NCBI GenBank assembly: GCA_963576565.1
Contig: OY755042.1
Span: 98,760,185-98,824,184, forward strand
Reading direction: 5' to 3'
Length of the DNA: 64,000 nt
From: Aspidapion aeneum
Lineage: Eukaryota; Arthropoda; Insecta; Coleoptera; Brentidae
Positions within the stretch are counted from its first letter, which is position 1. Every line of letters begins with the position of its first letter. The position numbers were made by a program, and so were the translations under genes. Shown in pieces: positions 20,151 through 32,230 of this stretch. A model generated the notes under the pieces. The model was not told the origin of the DNA. It saw nothing but the letters and a program-made list of their open reading frames with translations, and did not search any database.

Positions 20151-22800
20151 TTTCAATAGCCAAATTTAAAGCTTGAACATTTACTGGAGAGCGATGCAAA
20201 ACGACGAGTTCAGTAATTGTTATTTGTTAAACATAATCACTTAATCTGTTAAAAATGAAAATGTATTTCATTATCGAACACTATTTAATTCCTTTCCACA
20301 TTGCTTAAAGAAATAATTAGTTTATGTTAATTAATAAAATGGGGAAGGCTGATAACAACTTTAGAAAAAATGCGTGAGACAATACAATTATTTATATTTT
20401 ATGACAATCACAAACCATTAGTAGGTTTTACTAGAGAAAATGGATGTTGGACATTTAAAGAAATATTAAAATATGTCATGCATTTGTGTATGCAGTTTAG
20501 GATTTAAAAGTCAAATTTAAAGCTTAAACCTTTCATGAAAGGCAATACGGAACGTCAAGTTTATTAATTGATGATTCCTCTATCGACGTACAGGCTACCG
20601 ATGCTAGAGAAGCGGTTAAGGGGGAAACCACGATACCGTGTAACCATACCGCCAAGAGATGCATGGAAAAAGGACGAGGTTTAATTCCTTAGCGATGCCA
20701 CGGTCTGCTATACAAACGGATCAAGGCTGACAGACTTCGACTGGTGTAAGAGTTTACGTGGAGCAAGGGTATTGCAAAAAGCTACTAGCTGGGATCCAAT
20801 GCAACAGTCTTGCAGGCGGAGATTTACGTTATAGTGTCAGTAACATGGGAGGCAGAAGTTAGGAACGAAACAGGAAAACGCCTCTGCATCTCTTCAGACA
20901 GTCAAGCTACGCTGAAAGCAGTGCAAACCAACCATGTCCGCGCGTTTGGAGCAGGAGTGCGCGGATGCACTTCACGAGTTAGCCGTAGTAAGAGAGGTGG
21001 AGGTCGTATGGGTTCCAGGCTACATGGGAGTCCCAGGAAACGAGAAAGCGAACGAATTCGCCAGGGGTGGTTCGGTTCATATCACATATATCATATAAAT
21101 GCGTCGGGCAAGATCCTTTCCTGGGGCTCACAAGAGGAAAAATGAAGTCGGCCCTAACAGAGTGGACCCAGAAAGAGATACAAAAAGAATGGACCAACAC
21201 AGGAAACGCCAGACAGGCAAAGGAGTATGTGATAGGATACAGCAAGTTCCGTAGGGCCTGGCTGCTCCGTAGTACACGAAGAGAGGTGGGAGCCATAGTG
21301 GGAGTCCTAACCGGACACTTCGTTCTACAAGGACACTTGGGGAAGATGAAAGTGACGGAGGAGGCGACGTGCAAGCGATGTTGGGCCGAGGACAAAACCT
21401 CGGCGCATTTCCTCTCGTCATGTGAAGCATACAAGGAGGCAAGAAGAGAGGTATTGGAAGAGGAAGCCTTTGAGACGGAGGACCTTCTGAATAGGTGGCC
21501 CGATAATTTGGCCTCTTTGTACGGAAGACGGGAAGATTCCTTAGCGAAGAAAGGACGCAGTAGGTGGGATGCCCGGGGGTTGGCGAAAAGGGCGCTTCAT
21601 GTGGCTAGTTGCCAGGAATAGACCCTACCCCACACTACTACTACTTTTTAAACAGAAACGCTTAATTTTCAAATTTGACTATTCTAACCTAAAGTGCATA
21701 ACCAAGTGTAACAGAATGTAAATGTTTGTTTTGTTCTCTGTATTTTGCTAAAGCTGTTACTTGTTCTCTGTATTTTGCTAAAGCTGTTACATATCTTCCA
21801 TATTTTATCAAATAACATAAACTAACACAATTACATTGGGCCTTGTTATTGAATGTCTACCCATGGATTGCCAATGGAAATTGTGTCCGATAATTAATTA
21901 CAATTTCTTTCAATGTAGCTTAAGCGATTCTATTTAACAAACAAGAATTAATAAACTCGTTGTTGGAATTCAAATTTACAGCTTAAAAATTTGATAAAGA
22001 GTGATACGGAACAACGAGTTTGTTAATTCTTATTTGTTAAACAGAATCGCTTAAGCTCTATTGAAAGAAACTGTAATCCATTACCGGACACAATTTCCAT
22101 CGGCAACCCATGGGTTCAATAACACTGCCCCTAAGGTAGGTAATAACTTTATCAAAATACAGGGAACAACACAAATATTTACATTTGGTTATGCATTTAG
22201 GTTTCAATAGTCAAATTTGAAGCTTGAATATCTATGGAAGGTCAATACAGAACAACGAGTTTATAAGTTGTTTGGTAAACAGAATTGCATATAACATTAT
22301 CGGACACTATTTTATTAGGAAATCCATGTGTCGATATTCAATAACACTGCACAAAGTAATAATTAGATTAGTTAATGTTAATTAAAAAAATATGCAAGAT
22401 AGCTAACAACTTTGGCAAATGTAGGGAACAAAACAAACATTTACATACTATTACATTTGTCTATGTACTTTAGGATTTATAAGGTGGTCAAATTTAAAGC
22501 TTAAACATTTGAGAAAGGGTGATAGGGAACAATGAATTTATTAATTGTTAAAATAAAAAATGTTCCATTAACGGAAACTATTTCATTTAGCATTACATGA
22601 GTAGACATTAAATATCACTGCACAAGGTAGTATTTGGCTTAGTTCATGTTAGTTGAAAAAATATAGAAATATAGATAACAACGTTACAAAATGCAGCGAA
22701 CAAAACAAACATTTATATTTTATGACAATAACAAACAGGCAGCCAGTTTTACCTGAACATTTATGTAGCAGTTTTCAGTTAATTTTCAAAACACATCACG
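20151..22800. repeat. Degenerate 240-350-bp repeat array with an inversion
   Basis: A phrase of the type CAAATTTAAAGCTT followed by ACATTT, GAACAACGAGTTT and TTGTTAAACAGAAT recurs at about 20162, 20512, 21971, 22211 and 22488, each time followed by TCGGACACTATTTCATT-like and ACAAAACAAACATTTA-like segments. One unit (about 21655-21960) is inverted relative to its neighbour, giving a palindrome centred near 21975. A retrotransposon tail (20575-21650) sits inside one unit. A 30-bp perfect duplication (TTGTTCTCTGTATTTTGC...) occurs at 21733-21792. Confidence 0.65.
20575..21650 (+). pseudogene. Non-LTR retrotransposon 3' end: RNase H and C-terminal zinc finger
   Basis: 5'-truncated tail of a non-LTR element with an RNase H domain. 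RNase H landmarks appear in order across three frames: VCYTNGSRL (expected catalytic D of TDGS is N, 20705), LQAEIYVI (E, 20810), ISSDSQATLKA (D, 20900), VWVPGYMGVPGNEKANE (usual H is Y and final D is N, 21005). Then a frame of 184 codons (21067-21621) carries LTGHFVLQGHL, CKRCWAEDKTSAHFLSSC (CCHC zinc finger) and a long C-terminus ending before a CCCCACACTACTACTAC tail. Two catalytic replacements and frameshifts show it is dead. A second copy flanks the element at 43882-48197. Confidence 0.8.
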
Positions 22801-23058
22801 TTATGTCGGCATTACTCAAAACGACAAACATTTATATAAATCTGTATACTAAATAATCGTGTACTAATATAATTTCATTCTCTTTTAAAACAGGTATTGT
22901 CCACCAATTGAAAACGTTCTAAAAAGGATATAAATCATACATAATCATGCATATGCATGCTCAAATTTTAGTATCACTCTTAAAACACTAAAGTTTTTTT
23001 ATAAAAAAAAAATATGTGCCTCTATCTTGTCGTTCAATCTATAGGATCTCTAGTTTAG
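22801..23058. other. AT-rich spacer
   Basis: Nothing recognised. Confidence 0.3.
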
Positions 23059-23260
23059 TCTTTATACTTTTACACAGGTTGTTTACAAAATTTGAAAGGT
23101 CATTGAACCTGACTGGCCAACTGTAATCAGATAAAAAAGTCTACGTCACCGGGTTAACTTAAACCATTTGTTATATGGAAACCCGATGACGCAGCTACAG
23201 TCGTCCAAAGTTCACATGGCTGGTCAAATTCTTTAGACAACCTGTGTAAAAGTAGAAAGA
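23059..23260. mobile_element. 200-bp MITE
   Basis: ACTTTTACACAGGTTGT (23066-23082) and ACAACCTGTGTAAAAGT (23237-23253) are a perfect 17-bp inverted repeat. Outside it TCTTTATA mirrors TAGAAAGA loosely, and inside CAAAATTTG mirrors CAAATTCTT. Non-coding. Confidence 0.7.
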
Positions 23261-23313
23261 CCTTGAGGTTAACCCACTTACATTTTCTTTTAATTGGCCT
23301 ACGCTACTAAAGC

Positions 23314-23450
23314 CGAGTTACCACCTATGTGTGCCCCTGATTCAAAAAACGCCTCACGTCACGGGACATCGATTTGCACGGGTTTTAAATGCAGCGTCTC
23401 CTGATGCATTTTTTGAATCAGGATGGGCACGCATAGGTGGAAACCGGGTA
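23314..23450. mobile_element. Hairpin MITE, copy 2
   Basis: Same family as 11820-11955: CCACCTATG/CATAGGTGG, TGATTCAAAAAA/TTTTTTGAATCA and the loop phrase GGGTTTTAAATGCAGCGTC. The left end is slightly degraded (GAGTTACCACC against CCGGGTTTCCACC). Confidence 0.8.
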
Positions 23451-24384
23451 TAAAGCTACCTGGCCACAGATATTATAGATTTCTCTAAAACCAATTATCG
23501 GCGCACAGTTTGCAAAGTGTTTCTTTGGTCCATTTGGTTCGTGCAAATATTTTTCGGTTATATCAAATTTATTGAAGTTTACAGGGTTTTTCTATGTACT
23601 GGGTGAAAACACAAATGAATAATTTTCACCTTAGTCAAAATTAGTAGCTATGGGATGTAAGCATAATAGAGCTGCTTACTGCACACTAACAGTGCATATC
23701 ATCATTTGTTTGGTGATCCGTTCTAACAGTTAAAACAGCAACAATACTTTGACTAAGTGCTTTTAAAGTATCATATAAAAAGTTTATGCGTGCTTAACAT
23801 GAAATTAGGCTTTGGATAATCATCTATTTCGTAAAAACAAATTTATTTAAATAATATGTACAAACAGCGTAATTTGCCCCGTGGGTGGAATCAAATATTA
23901 AGTCATGCCAATCTTTAATCTCAGACTAGAATTAGTTACCTACATAAAAAGCACATTTTTGAAGGAGTGATAATTTTATTTAGCTTAACGCTCAACGGAG
24001 AAATGTCCAAGTCAAGCTTGAGATTATCTCCTGGCTACCAAAGCTAAATATGAGTTTACGCAGATGTAGATGTAACAGGAGCAAGGGATGTTATAAGAAA
24101 CTTAAAAAACTTAGCGGACAGGTCAAGGAAAAAGATTTGGACGTCAAGAAGACCGAGTAAAGCACAAACCAATGCAGCAGAGAAATATGATAAAGCATTA
24201 TATTTTATCATAGTTCATCTGTGAATAAACGATGATCCAAATGAATAAATAGCTTATGATCCAAAACGCTAGCGTAGCGATTTACAAAAACTTTATATTA
24301 CAATATGACTGTCAGGTAAAAAAAGATAAATAAATTCGGGCCTGTGTTACTTTATAAATGTGTGGATTTGTTTTTGATGATGAT
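23451..24384. other. AT-rich stretch, nothing recognised
   Basis: No supported coding frame or repeat in 930 bp. Confidence 0.3.
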
Positions 24385-24800
24385 TCATATGTGAGTGGGC
24401 CTTGCAGCCCTTCCACTGCGATCACCATTGGGTCTATTGTGCCTCACTTTTGACTGGTTTCTCACCACTCTATGCCTAATCCTCCAAAAAGGTCTGAAAA
24501 AATGTTCTGAGTCAATCTGAGGCTTACAGAAAGTGTTCTGACGTAAACGTGCAATAGCCGGACATTCACATAGTACATGTCTGACTGTTTCGACATCCTC
24601 CATACAGAGTTTACATTCGGTCCCTTTTGTTAGTCCCATTCTGTGCATGGGTACTCTCAGTCGACAGTGAGCCGTAAAAAGACCAGTCACTATACGTATC
24701 TCCTGTCTGGTAAGTCCAATATTGTTGCGGGCTCTGTTTCTACAAGGTCCTTTAATGAACTCTTTAGAGTGAGCCAGTTCTGGTATTGTTTTTAGTATAA
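24385..24800 (-). pseudogene. Non-LTR retrotransposon C-terminal zinc-finger fragment
   Basis: Minus-strand translation gives GPCRNRARNNIGLTRQ, then TGLFTAHCRLRVPMHRMGL, ECKLCMEDVETVRHVLCECP and AIARLRQ. L.T.HC.L..H...MGL followed by C..C....ET..H.LC.CP is the C-terminal zinc-finger block following RNase H in I/R1/Jockey-type elements. It differs from the 20575-21650 family in wording, so it is another element. Upstream RNase H is not present. Confidence 0.75.
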
Positions 24801-24934
24801 TTGCATTTAAAAAAATAAAATTGTGATTTTATTTAAAATATTCATAAAACAGATCCCAGAAAAACTACAGTAGTTACCCAAAAAGTCAATACCCTCCAAA
24901 CAAAATGCCTTTTATACAATTGTAGTACTACTAT

Positions 24935-25670
24935 GTCGGTTTAGAACGTTTTATGCATTTTTCGACGCCTCTTTTCGACCTTCTTCGATCCTGACCGTCA
25001 TCTTCTGTCAGGTTTTTTTGACTTATTAATCTTTGGATTGACTGTTGCTATTCCAGTTTAGAACGTCCTCTTTTTCTGCGCCCTATTGGTCGGCATTCTA
25101 GGACCTGCTTTGGTAATCTTTGGTCGTTCATCCATTGTACATGGCCGTATGATATCAGTTGTCTTTTGGTGATCCGTTATACCTCTCGCGATTCCCATTC
25201 TTTTTTTTAAGGTCTTATTTCTTATATGATCTGTTCTAGATATTCTCATTGATCATATTATTGCATCCATTTCGACATTTTCCATTTTTGTTTTGTATTT
25301 TTCTGCTACCCGACAAGTCTCTATTCCATATTCTTTTTAATTTCTCTACTCCAGAAAATACTGTCAAGACATCCAGTAACCTTTTTGGCTTTTACAATTT
25401 TTTTTCCAGTTCTTTACAATCCGTTCCTGTCTTATCAAATATGAGACCCAAGTATACATACTTATTGCATGAAGATATTGTTTGTCCATTGTCTAGTTCT
25501 AACTCACTTGTTTCATTTGCAATACATAAGTACTGTGTATTTTCCATCTTCAGTGTTAACCCCTTACTTTTGGTATTCTTCCGTTAACTTTCTCATCATA
25601 TACTCCATGTTTTCTTTACCATTAGCTTACAATTATTTTTCTGTATTTTAATTTGAGGATGTAATTATAT
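24935..25670 (-). pseudogene. RTE-type retrotransposon 3' fragment, copy 2
   Basis: Nucleotide similarity over nearly its whole length to the minus-strand copy at 56153-56850, from the 3' end phrase GGTTTAGAACG through the region encoding MRISRTDHIRN up to sequence just after the RT active site. The coding is broken by frameshifts (63-codon frame at 25058-25249 and opposite-strand shadows). 5'-truncated. Confidence 0.75.
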
Positions 25671-25987
25671 CAAATATATTCGTGTGTAGATTCAATTTTT
25701 TAAATTCAGTGACATCATTATTGACACTCAGACTTTTCTATTGACTTAATTAACAATTCACGCTGAAACGAATGCATACATGAAAAAGTGGAAATGCAAA
25801 GACAAGGTAATCAAAACACGTAAATTACCCGAGTAGAAACTGATTCCGTGCATGTTTACTTTCGGCATGAATATGGCTGCCGACGCCTGCTGTTGTCGCG
25901 TCGCGTCGCCGCTACTGCTTCGGACCTAAACTATCCTCTGTTTACTTCCGAATGAATATTCATTCATGTGGAGGGTGAGTACATACA
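25671..25987. other. Spacer
   Basis: Nothing recognised; slightly higher GC near 25870-25930. Confidence 0.3.
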
Positions 25988-26426
25988 GTGTGTTTCACTT
26001 AAAAGGAGCATTTCTCGTGAACTGCTGAGGGCACATTCTTAAATTACGTAACACAAAAACCACAACCCATCTCTCTTTAACTCATAGAAATGTAACAAAA
26101 CGGGATTTCAATATAAATGGTATTTTTGCCATATTAATATTTAAGTTTTTAAATATTTTTAATTAAATATTGTTTATAACTTCAACAATCAATAATTATA
26201 TGCAAGACTAGGTTAAGAACAAGTAAAATTTATAGCAACATATACATTATTGTGATGATAGTGGCTCAAAGGACAGCGATCCTGAAAATCAATGCCTAAA
26301 AACAAGTAGCTGCGTTGCCATAAATTTTACTTGTTCATAACATAGTCTTGCATTTAATTAATGCTTGTTAATGTCGAAAATAATATTTAATTAAACATAT
26401 TAAAAAACTTATAAATGTAACATAAG
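25988..26426. mobile_element. CAGTGTGTTTC-ended inverted-repeat element, truncated
   Basis: Starts CAGTGTGTTTCACTTAAAAG. Inner arms at 26195-26240 and 26315-26355 are inverted copies (ATGCAAGACTAGG...AACAAGTAAAATTTATA against TAAATTTTACTTGTT...AGTCTTGCAT). The right outer arm is missing where the next element begins at 26427. Confidence 0.55.
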
Positions 26427-28279
26427 TACCGGGTGGTCCAAAAAAACCGGACAATTTTTATTCATTATAACTTTTGAATTATACAATCTATTTTAATGGG
26501 ACAAACTGCACTTGGCAGAAAATTAATCAAAGTTTTGACAAAATATATTTTTTTGTCCGCCATCACAAAATCCAAGAAAGCGGACCAAATTAAGATGTAC
26601 CCTTTAAACATGCTCGTTTATTCTTGGGTTGCGAACATGTTTTTATTATTTTTTTAAATGAGTAAAAAAGCTGCATTCTGGCCACGCATATCAAGTTACG
26701 GCTCAGTAAAATCGGTTTAGTAGTTCTAAAAAGAAATATTTTTGTTTCAACCATTGTTTTGCATTTTACACGATTGCCTTGCCAATCATGTCTGCATTTA
26801 TTTCCTTATAAATTCATTACTACTGAACCGATTTGAATGAAATAAAAAAACATCTTGGTTAGAAATTATTTATTTTTAACGATCATGATCAAAGGTTATG
26901 GCCATCTTAAAATTTAAGATGGTGGACAGAATCATACTTGTTTCTTCAAAATGGCGTGTTTGTTCTTATTTTCCGAAAATCTATTAGTTCTTTTTTAATT
27001 TATAGAAAAGCGTTACTTTCCCCCCCACACAACCAGGTACAAATTAGTAAAATCGGTGTGGTGGTTCTTAAAAAATATATACTTTTCATCAACCATTGTT
27101 TTACAGATTATATGATTGCATTGCCAATCCTGTCTGCATTTATTTGCTTATAAATTTGTTATTACTAAACCGATCTTGGTGTCTTAAAAGATCAATCAGT
27201 TTGCACTATGATGTTTTTTATTTGAGTGAAATTGGTTCAGTAATAATGAGTTTAAAAAGCAATGAATGCAGATAGGCAATGCAATCGTATAATTTGTAGT
27301 AAAAATGGCAGATTTTGTTAGAACCACTTCACCGATTTTATTACTTTGTACCTTTTTAAGCGGGAGAAAAGTAGTGCTTTTCTATAAATAACAAAAAAGA
27401 CTATAACATTTTCGGAAAATAAGAAAAAACGTGCCTCTTTGAAGGGTCAAGTATGATTCTGTCCGACATCTTACCTTTTAAGATGGCGGTAAATTTTGAT
27501 TTTAATCTTTAATGAATAATTAACTCTTGCTACGATTTTTTATTTTACTAAGTTCGGTTCAGTAATAATAAGTTTATAAGGAAATGAATGCAGACAGGAT
27601 TATCAATGCAATCGTATAATCTGTAAAACAATGGCTGAAACAGAAATAGATTTTTTGAGAACCACCCCACCGATTTTAGTAATTTATACCTTGTTGTGCG
27701 AAGGAAAATGAGCGCTTTTCTATAAATTAAATTAAAAACTAAAATATTTTCAGAAAATAAGAATAAACACGCCATTTTGAAGAGTCAAGTACGATTCTGT
27801 CCGCCATCCTACATTTTAAGATGGCGATAAATTTTGATCAAGATATTTAAAAAGCAATCCATTCTCACTTTTTTTATATGATCAAAATCGGTTTATTAGT
27901 AATAAATTTATAAGGAAATAAATGCAGACATGCTTAGCAAGGCAATCGTATAATATGCAAAGCATTGGTTGAAACAATAATACTTTTTTTAGAGCCACCG
28001 AACCGATTTTGCTGATTCTTACCTTGTTGTGCGTGGCAAGAATGCATTTTTTTAATTTAAAAAAATTATTAAAACATGTTTGCAAAACAAGAATAAACGA
28101 GCATCTTTGAAGGGTTCAATTTAATTTTGTCCGCCATTTTGGATTTTAAGATGGCGGACAAAAAATATATTTAGTCAAAACCTTTATTAATTCTCTGCCA
28201 AGTGCAGTTTGTCCCATTAAAATCGATGGCATAGTTCAAAAGTAACAATGAAAGTCCGATTTTTTTGGCCCACCCGGTA
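26427..28279. mobile_element. 1.85-kb foldback element built from five ~300-bp units
   Basis: Ends TACCGGGTGGTCCAAAAAAA and, at the right, TTTTTTTGGCCCACCCGGTA, giving a TA-flanked inverted repeat. The arms continue with TTTAATGGGACAAACTGCAC mirrored at 28210. The interior holds five versions of one unit: two plus-oriented (about 26600-26895 and 26896-27180) and three minus-oriented (about 27225-27480, 27541-27800, 27885-28140). Each unit contains AAGATGGCGG, a TTTTC(C/G)GAAAAT-type phrase, AACCATTGTTTTGCA and GTCTGCATTTATTTCCTTATAAATT. Frames of 67-75 codons in the units are repeat-derived. Confidence 0.75.
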
Positions 28280-29504
28280 TATCTCTCTAAGAGCATTATG
28301 CAATTCAAGAACTGGCCCTAAAAATTTAGAATACTCTTGAGCCAAGTCAATTCATTTTTAAAAGGGGACACCTTTTTGAGATCTGGAGATACCTATCTCT
28401 CTTTATCAACCCCTGGACGAGGTGGATTTGACTTTTGATTTTAAATAGGGCAAGTGGGTCAAGTGATTGCTCATTGAAAAGGTTTCTTAATTGAGTTTAC
28501 ATTGCTGATATATAGAAAAATATTCACATTTAAAAAAATTAAAAATGGTCTTTTAAATTAAAAATAAATATAGTCCCGAAAATCGATTAAACACAAATTA
28601 TAGCCTGCCCACAAACGAAAATTCTAACCCGCGGAATATGTTTCAAAGTGCGCATGCGAGTGCTAAAATTTTGCTTAACATCTGAATAAGCTAGAAAAAG
28701 TCGATGAACTCATTGAAGTCTACTTTTGACTCTTGGAAAACCTTATACCTAATATAGTTCATTCCATAATTTTTGAGATAACTTTTTGATAGTAATCAGC
28801 TGTTACCATAACAAATATCATAAGCCAGCGAAAAAAAATCGTCAAAAGTTATCCCCAAAATAATGATATGGACTTTACTTATACCTCGTTACCTACATAC
28901 TTATTTGCAACTAGGTTCAATAAAAAAACAGTTTCTTACTTAGTCCAGTCTTTATAGAATTTTAGCTTGCAGAAGATGGTGTGGTGGCGATTTTAACATA
29001 TGTTGTTGACATTGGAGTCCTAAAAACAATTGGAGTTTTCTACCTTGAGGGGGAGCAGGCAGCTTCCCGCGCCATCTTGGGTTTAGTGTGAACGAAAAGG
29101 GTTTTCTAAATATTATTTGGCTACCGTACATTAAAAAAAAACGTTATAAACGAAAGTTGGAGACAAGAAAAGTTCCTACAAAAGCCCTTTATACGTTTTT
29201 TGTCAGATGAATGGTTTTTGAGTTTTAAGGCTAAACATTTCGCCGCCATTTTGTATTTTGGCCATTTTTTTTACTTAGAAACTGCTTATTTTTTATATAA
29301 ATATCTACGCCATTCTCACGAAGGGACCTAACTAACAAAATTATGAAAATTACAAATAGTTCAGCTTTGGTTAATGAAATCACTTTTGGTTTAACTGCAG
29401 AAACATACCTACACCTTTTTAATTTTTTAGCTCTCCTGACAAATTTACCAAATGCTAGTTAGGTCCGTTCGTGAGAAAGGCGACGATGGTTTTTTTGTTT
29501 TTTT
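28280..29504. other. Unassigned stretch
   Basis: No gene recognised in 1.2 kb. The phrase GTTACCATAACAAAT with CAGCTG near 28795 recurs inverted near 39730, suggesting old shared repeat material. Confidence 0.3.
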
Positions 29505-29900
29505 CGTATTTTCTCGTGGGTGGCTCGAAAGCTTAACCTCACGGGGGTCCAAGATCTAATGGACACCTATTAAGTGATCTAATGGACACCTACTAAACTT
29601 GGTCAATGTGACACTCTTGCCCAATTAAGTATACGGTTTTGTCTCTCACCTCACGTTTCTAGTGAGGAAACAAAATCATGTACTCTCCAAGAAGCGCCAT
29701 CTACCCAAATACGAGAGAAACTAAAACAGCAGCAGGCGAATAAAACTGCTATATCATCGATCGATAAAAATATTGATTGAAAGAGAGAATCCATCACGTA
29801 ACCTACGACGCACATTTTCTTTTAGGTCAGATCAACGCTGATTACTAAAAAACCTAAAATTTAGTAGGGGGTACTAAATTTTACGTTTTTTAAACATTCG
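29505..29900. repeat. Dispersed repeat, family S copy 1
   Basis: Shares with 32231-32715 and 55940-56152 the ordered phrases GCTTAACCTCACGGGGGTCC, TAATGGACACCTA, AAGAAGCGCCATCTACC, ATACGAGAGAAACTA, ATCGATCGAT and GGTCAGATCAACGCT. Non-coding and unclassified. Confidence 0.65.
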
Positions 29901-30439
29901 AATGTTCCCCCTTTAACAAAAACCCACCAGAGCCAGCAAAAAGAGCTTTTTTACAAAGCTTAGTTTTTAAGAAAATTAAATAAAACAAATAAAAAAAATA
30001 AAAAAAATTGTAATGTAGGGAACACCTTTCCACCTACATTGTATGCACGGCACTGTGTATAAGTATGAATGATAGTAGTTAAACGGCGCTCTTGAACTTG
30101 TCACAGACGACTAGATTACCGGTGTACGCATCCATTGCATCGCGTTGCTCATTAAAGACGCTAATTGGACGTTACCATGAATGTTTATAATGCCATAAGG
30201 CACAATGTGATTTTTTGACAAGGTAGCAACAAAAAAAAACCCTTTAATATTTTACTCTAAATTAAAAATGTATTTTTTTTTCTTTCAGGTAAGGAAAAGC
30301 AAACGTTTTTCGTCACATGCGCTGTTCGAGATAATTTTAACAAAAATAAAGGTAAGCAAACAAAAATCAATTTTTTGTTATGAAACAAATTGGTTATTCT
30401 GTGATATCAAATTCTTTTGAGAAAATTAATGCGCCACTC
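29901..30439. other. A/T-rich stretch, nothing recognised
   Basis: No supported feature. Confidence 0.3.
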
Positions 30440-30930
30440 CTGGTCCACTCATACGGTTTTGGTACTGTAAAAAAATTTCCATTGAGCAGAGAGATAAAAA
30501 AGAATGAAAAATTCACCATATATGAAACAATGGTAAAAATCACGCTGTTGTATGGTATAGAGACTTGTTACGTAACAGTAAAATGTAAAACAAAGAAGAA
30601 AAGTGTCGAAATGAATCGATTAAGTAGATCAATGAAAATATCTAGAACGGATCATATAAGAAATGAGACCATAAAAGAAAGAATGGGTATCGAGGGAAGC
30701 ATAACGGATGACATCACTAAAGGACATCTGATATTACGACCATGTACGGATGAACGACGAAAGATTACCAAAGCAGGTTCTAGAGTGGCAACCAAAAGGG
30801 CGTTCTAAACTCAATCCAAAGATCAGTGCGTCAAAAAAAATCTGACAGATGATTGTCAGGATCGTAGAAGGTGGAGAATGGGCGTCGGACAACGTGGCAA
30901 AACGTTCTAAACCAACATAGAAGTAGTAGT
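30440..30930 (+). pseudogene. RTE-type retrotransposon 3' fragment, copy 3
   Basis: Plus-strand frame 30380-30808 covers most of it: IYETMVKITLLYGIETCYV, SVEMNRLSRSMKISRTDHIRN, ERMGIEGSITDDITKG and a basic GRR-type end. It matches the 3' coding part at 56223-56735 with small deletions and no RT core. The 3' end reaches the family phrase CGTTCTAAACCAACATAG near 30904-30921. Confidence 0.75.
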
Positions 30931-31516
30931 TTTTATGTTTTGTGGTCGAACGCTCTTTGTCAGATTCAAGCTTAAAAAAGTGATTAATTTTGTTGTTGTT
31001 AAACAGTGGTATAGTGTGATCCAAATTGGGAGTACCTACTTTTAAAGGGTTAAAGCCCAGATTATTGGGTGATCCGTGGTTTAAGTTTCTTACAGAGTGA
31101 CCGATGCAGTTCAGTCTGAAATATCAAAGCTCTTTTTAGAGGTGTTGTCAAAAACTTAATAGATTAATTTTCGGGCTCGTTTACGGTAAAAATTTTTGTC
31201 TACAATGAAAAGACGTTCTTTTTTTCAATAAATTGTTTACCTTTAAAACAATTGGTTTTGAATTAAAATATTTCTTTTTAGTTCAACGCAGCGTTTAATC
31301 TTAAAATGAGACTTTATTTTTCTTGTTTTATTGATTTGATTCGGTATAGTCCATTTTGTAACAAAGCAAATTTTCTTCATATAAGTTATGTTTCTGTCTT
31401 ACATTAAAATAAAAGGCAGACAAAAAATGTCTTTTTGTGCTATATCAAGAAAATATTCTCTCTCTGCTTTGATCTAAGAAAAAAAATTTGCCGTGTTCTC
31501 AGAACGGGGATGTACT
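30931..31516. other. AT-rich stretch, nothing recognised
   Basis: No supported feature. Confidence 0.3.
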
Positions 31517-31559
31517 CGTATACATCGATGTTACTGCCTTGTTAGACATCATCAGTACG
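31517..31559 (-). ncRNA. Hammerhead-ribozyme-like motif, one core base changed
   Basis: On the minus strand every part of a minimal type I hammerhead is present in order: helix I strand CGTA, core CTGATGA, helix II TGTC/GGCA with loop TAACAA, core GTAA (consensus GAAA), palindromic helix III CATCGATG, cleavage triplet GTA, and helix I return strand TACG. The only departure in the catalytic core is A13 to T. No adjacent PLE coding was seen. A retrozyme, satellite or PLE remnant are all possible. Confidence 0.5.
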
Positions 31560-32230
31560 GCAAAACCAAAACGGATGGAGAGGCGATGAAATGAAGGTGA
31601 TGAGAACTAAAAAGGAAAACTGGAATGTGAATACCCTTTATACTTTAGAAAACCAATTTGCGGTATCAGCTAGGGTAGCCTCGGTTCTAAGGCTAAAATG
31701 TAACATCACAATTGAGGCAGCTTAAGTTAGTAGGTTTCCTAAGTCCAGGTTCAACTAACTTGTTAAGCTTTAATAACTTAAAACACCGATATTTAACTGA
31801 TATCACAACCATTCATAATAATTTAAATTTATAGATCTCAAAAGTCATTAAGGGTCCATCGCACCGACTTTTAAAATGTCCTTTCTTAACTATGGATTGC
31901 TTTAATTTTAAGCATGCCTTATTTTTAAATTTGTTCCACCTAGCAAAAATCTCCTCTCCTTTGTTAAGATGCGACCACCTTGTGACCCAATCAGGCAACG
32001 CCGCTGTTTCAACGAACCAAATATTTAAACTGTGGAAAACAACAACACCCAGTAATTCCTAAAATAGTTTTGTCAAAATCCATAAATTTTTCTGTGTTTT
32101 AAAAATGTATTTAAAAAAAATGAAATTTTTGGAAGATGATAAAATCGAGATGGTGATATTTGATTTTGTGGAATTTGGGTATCCTCGTCGGTACAACCAA
32201 AGGACTAAAAATTATAATGAAATTAGTAAT
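31560..32230. other. Unassigned stretch
   Basis: Short incidental frames only. Confidence 0.3.

Noticed and set aside
20979..21442. Minus-strand frames of 151 and 104 codons
   Set aside because: They lie opposite the retrotransposon RNase H and zinc-finger coding sequence, which has clear family motifs on the plus strand.
26938..28085. Three related frames of 67-75 codons that look like a small protein family
   Set aside because: They are produced by the five repeated units of the foldback element and are broken differently in each unit.
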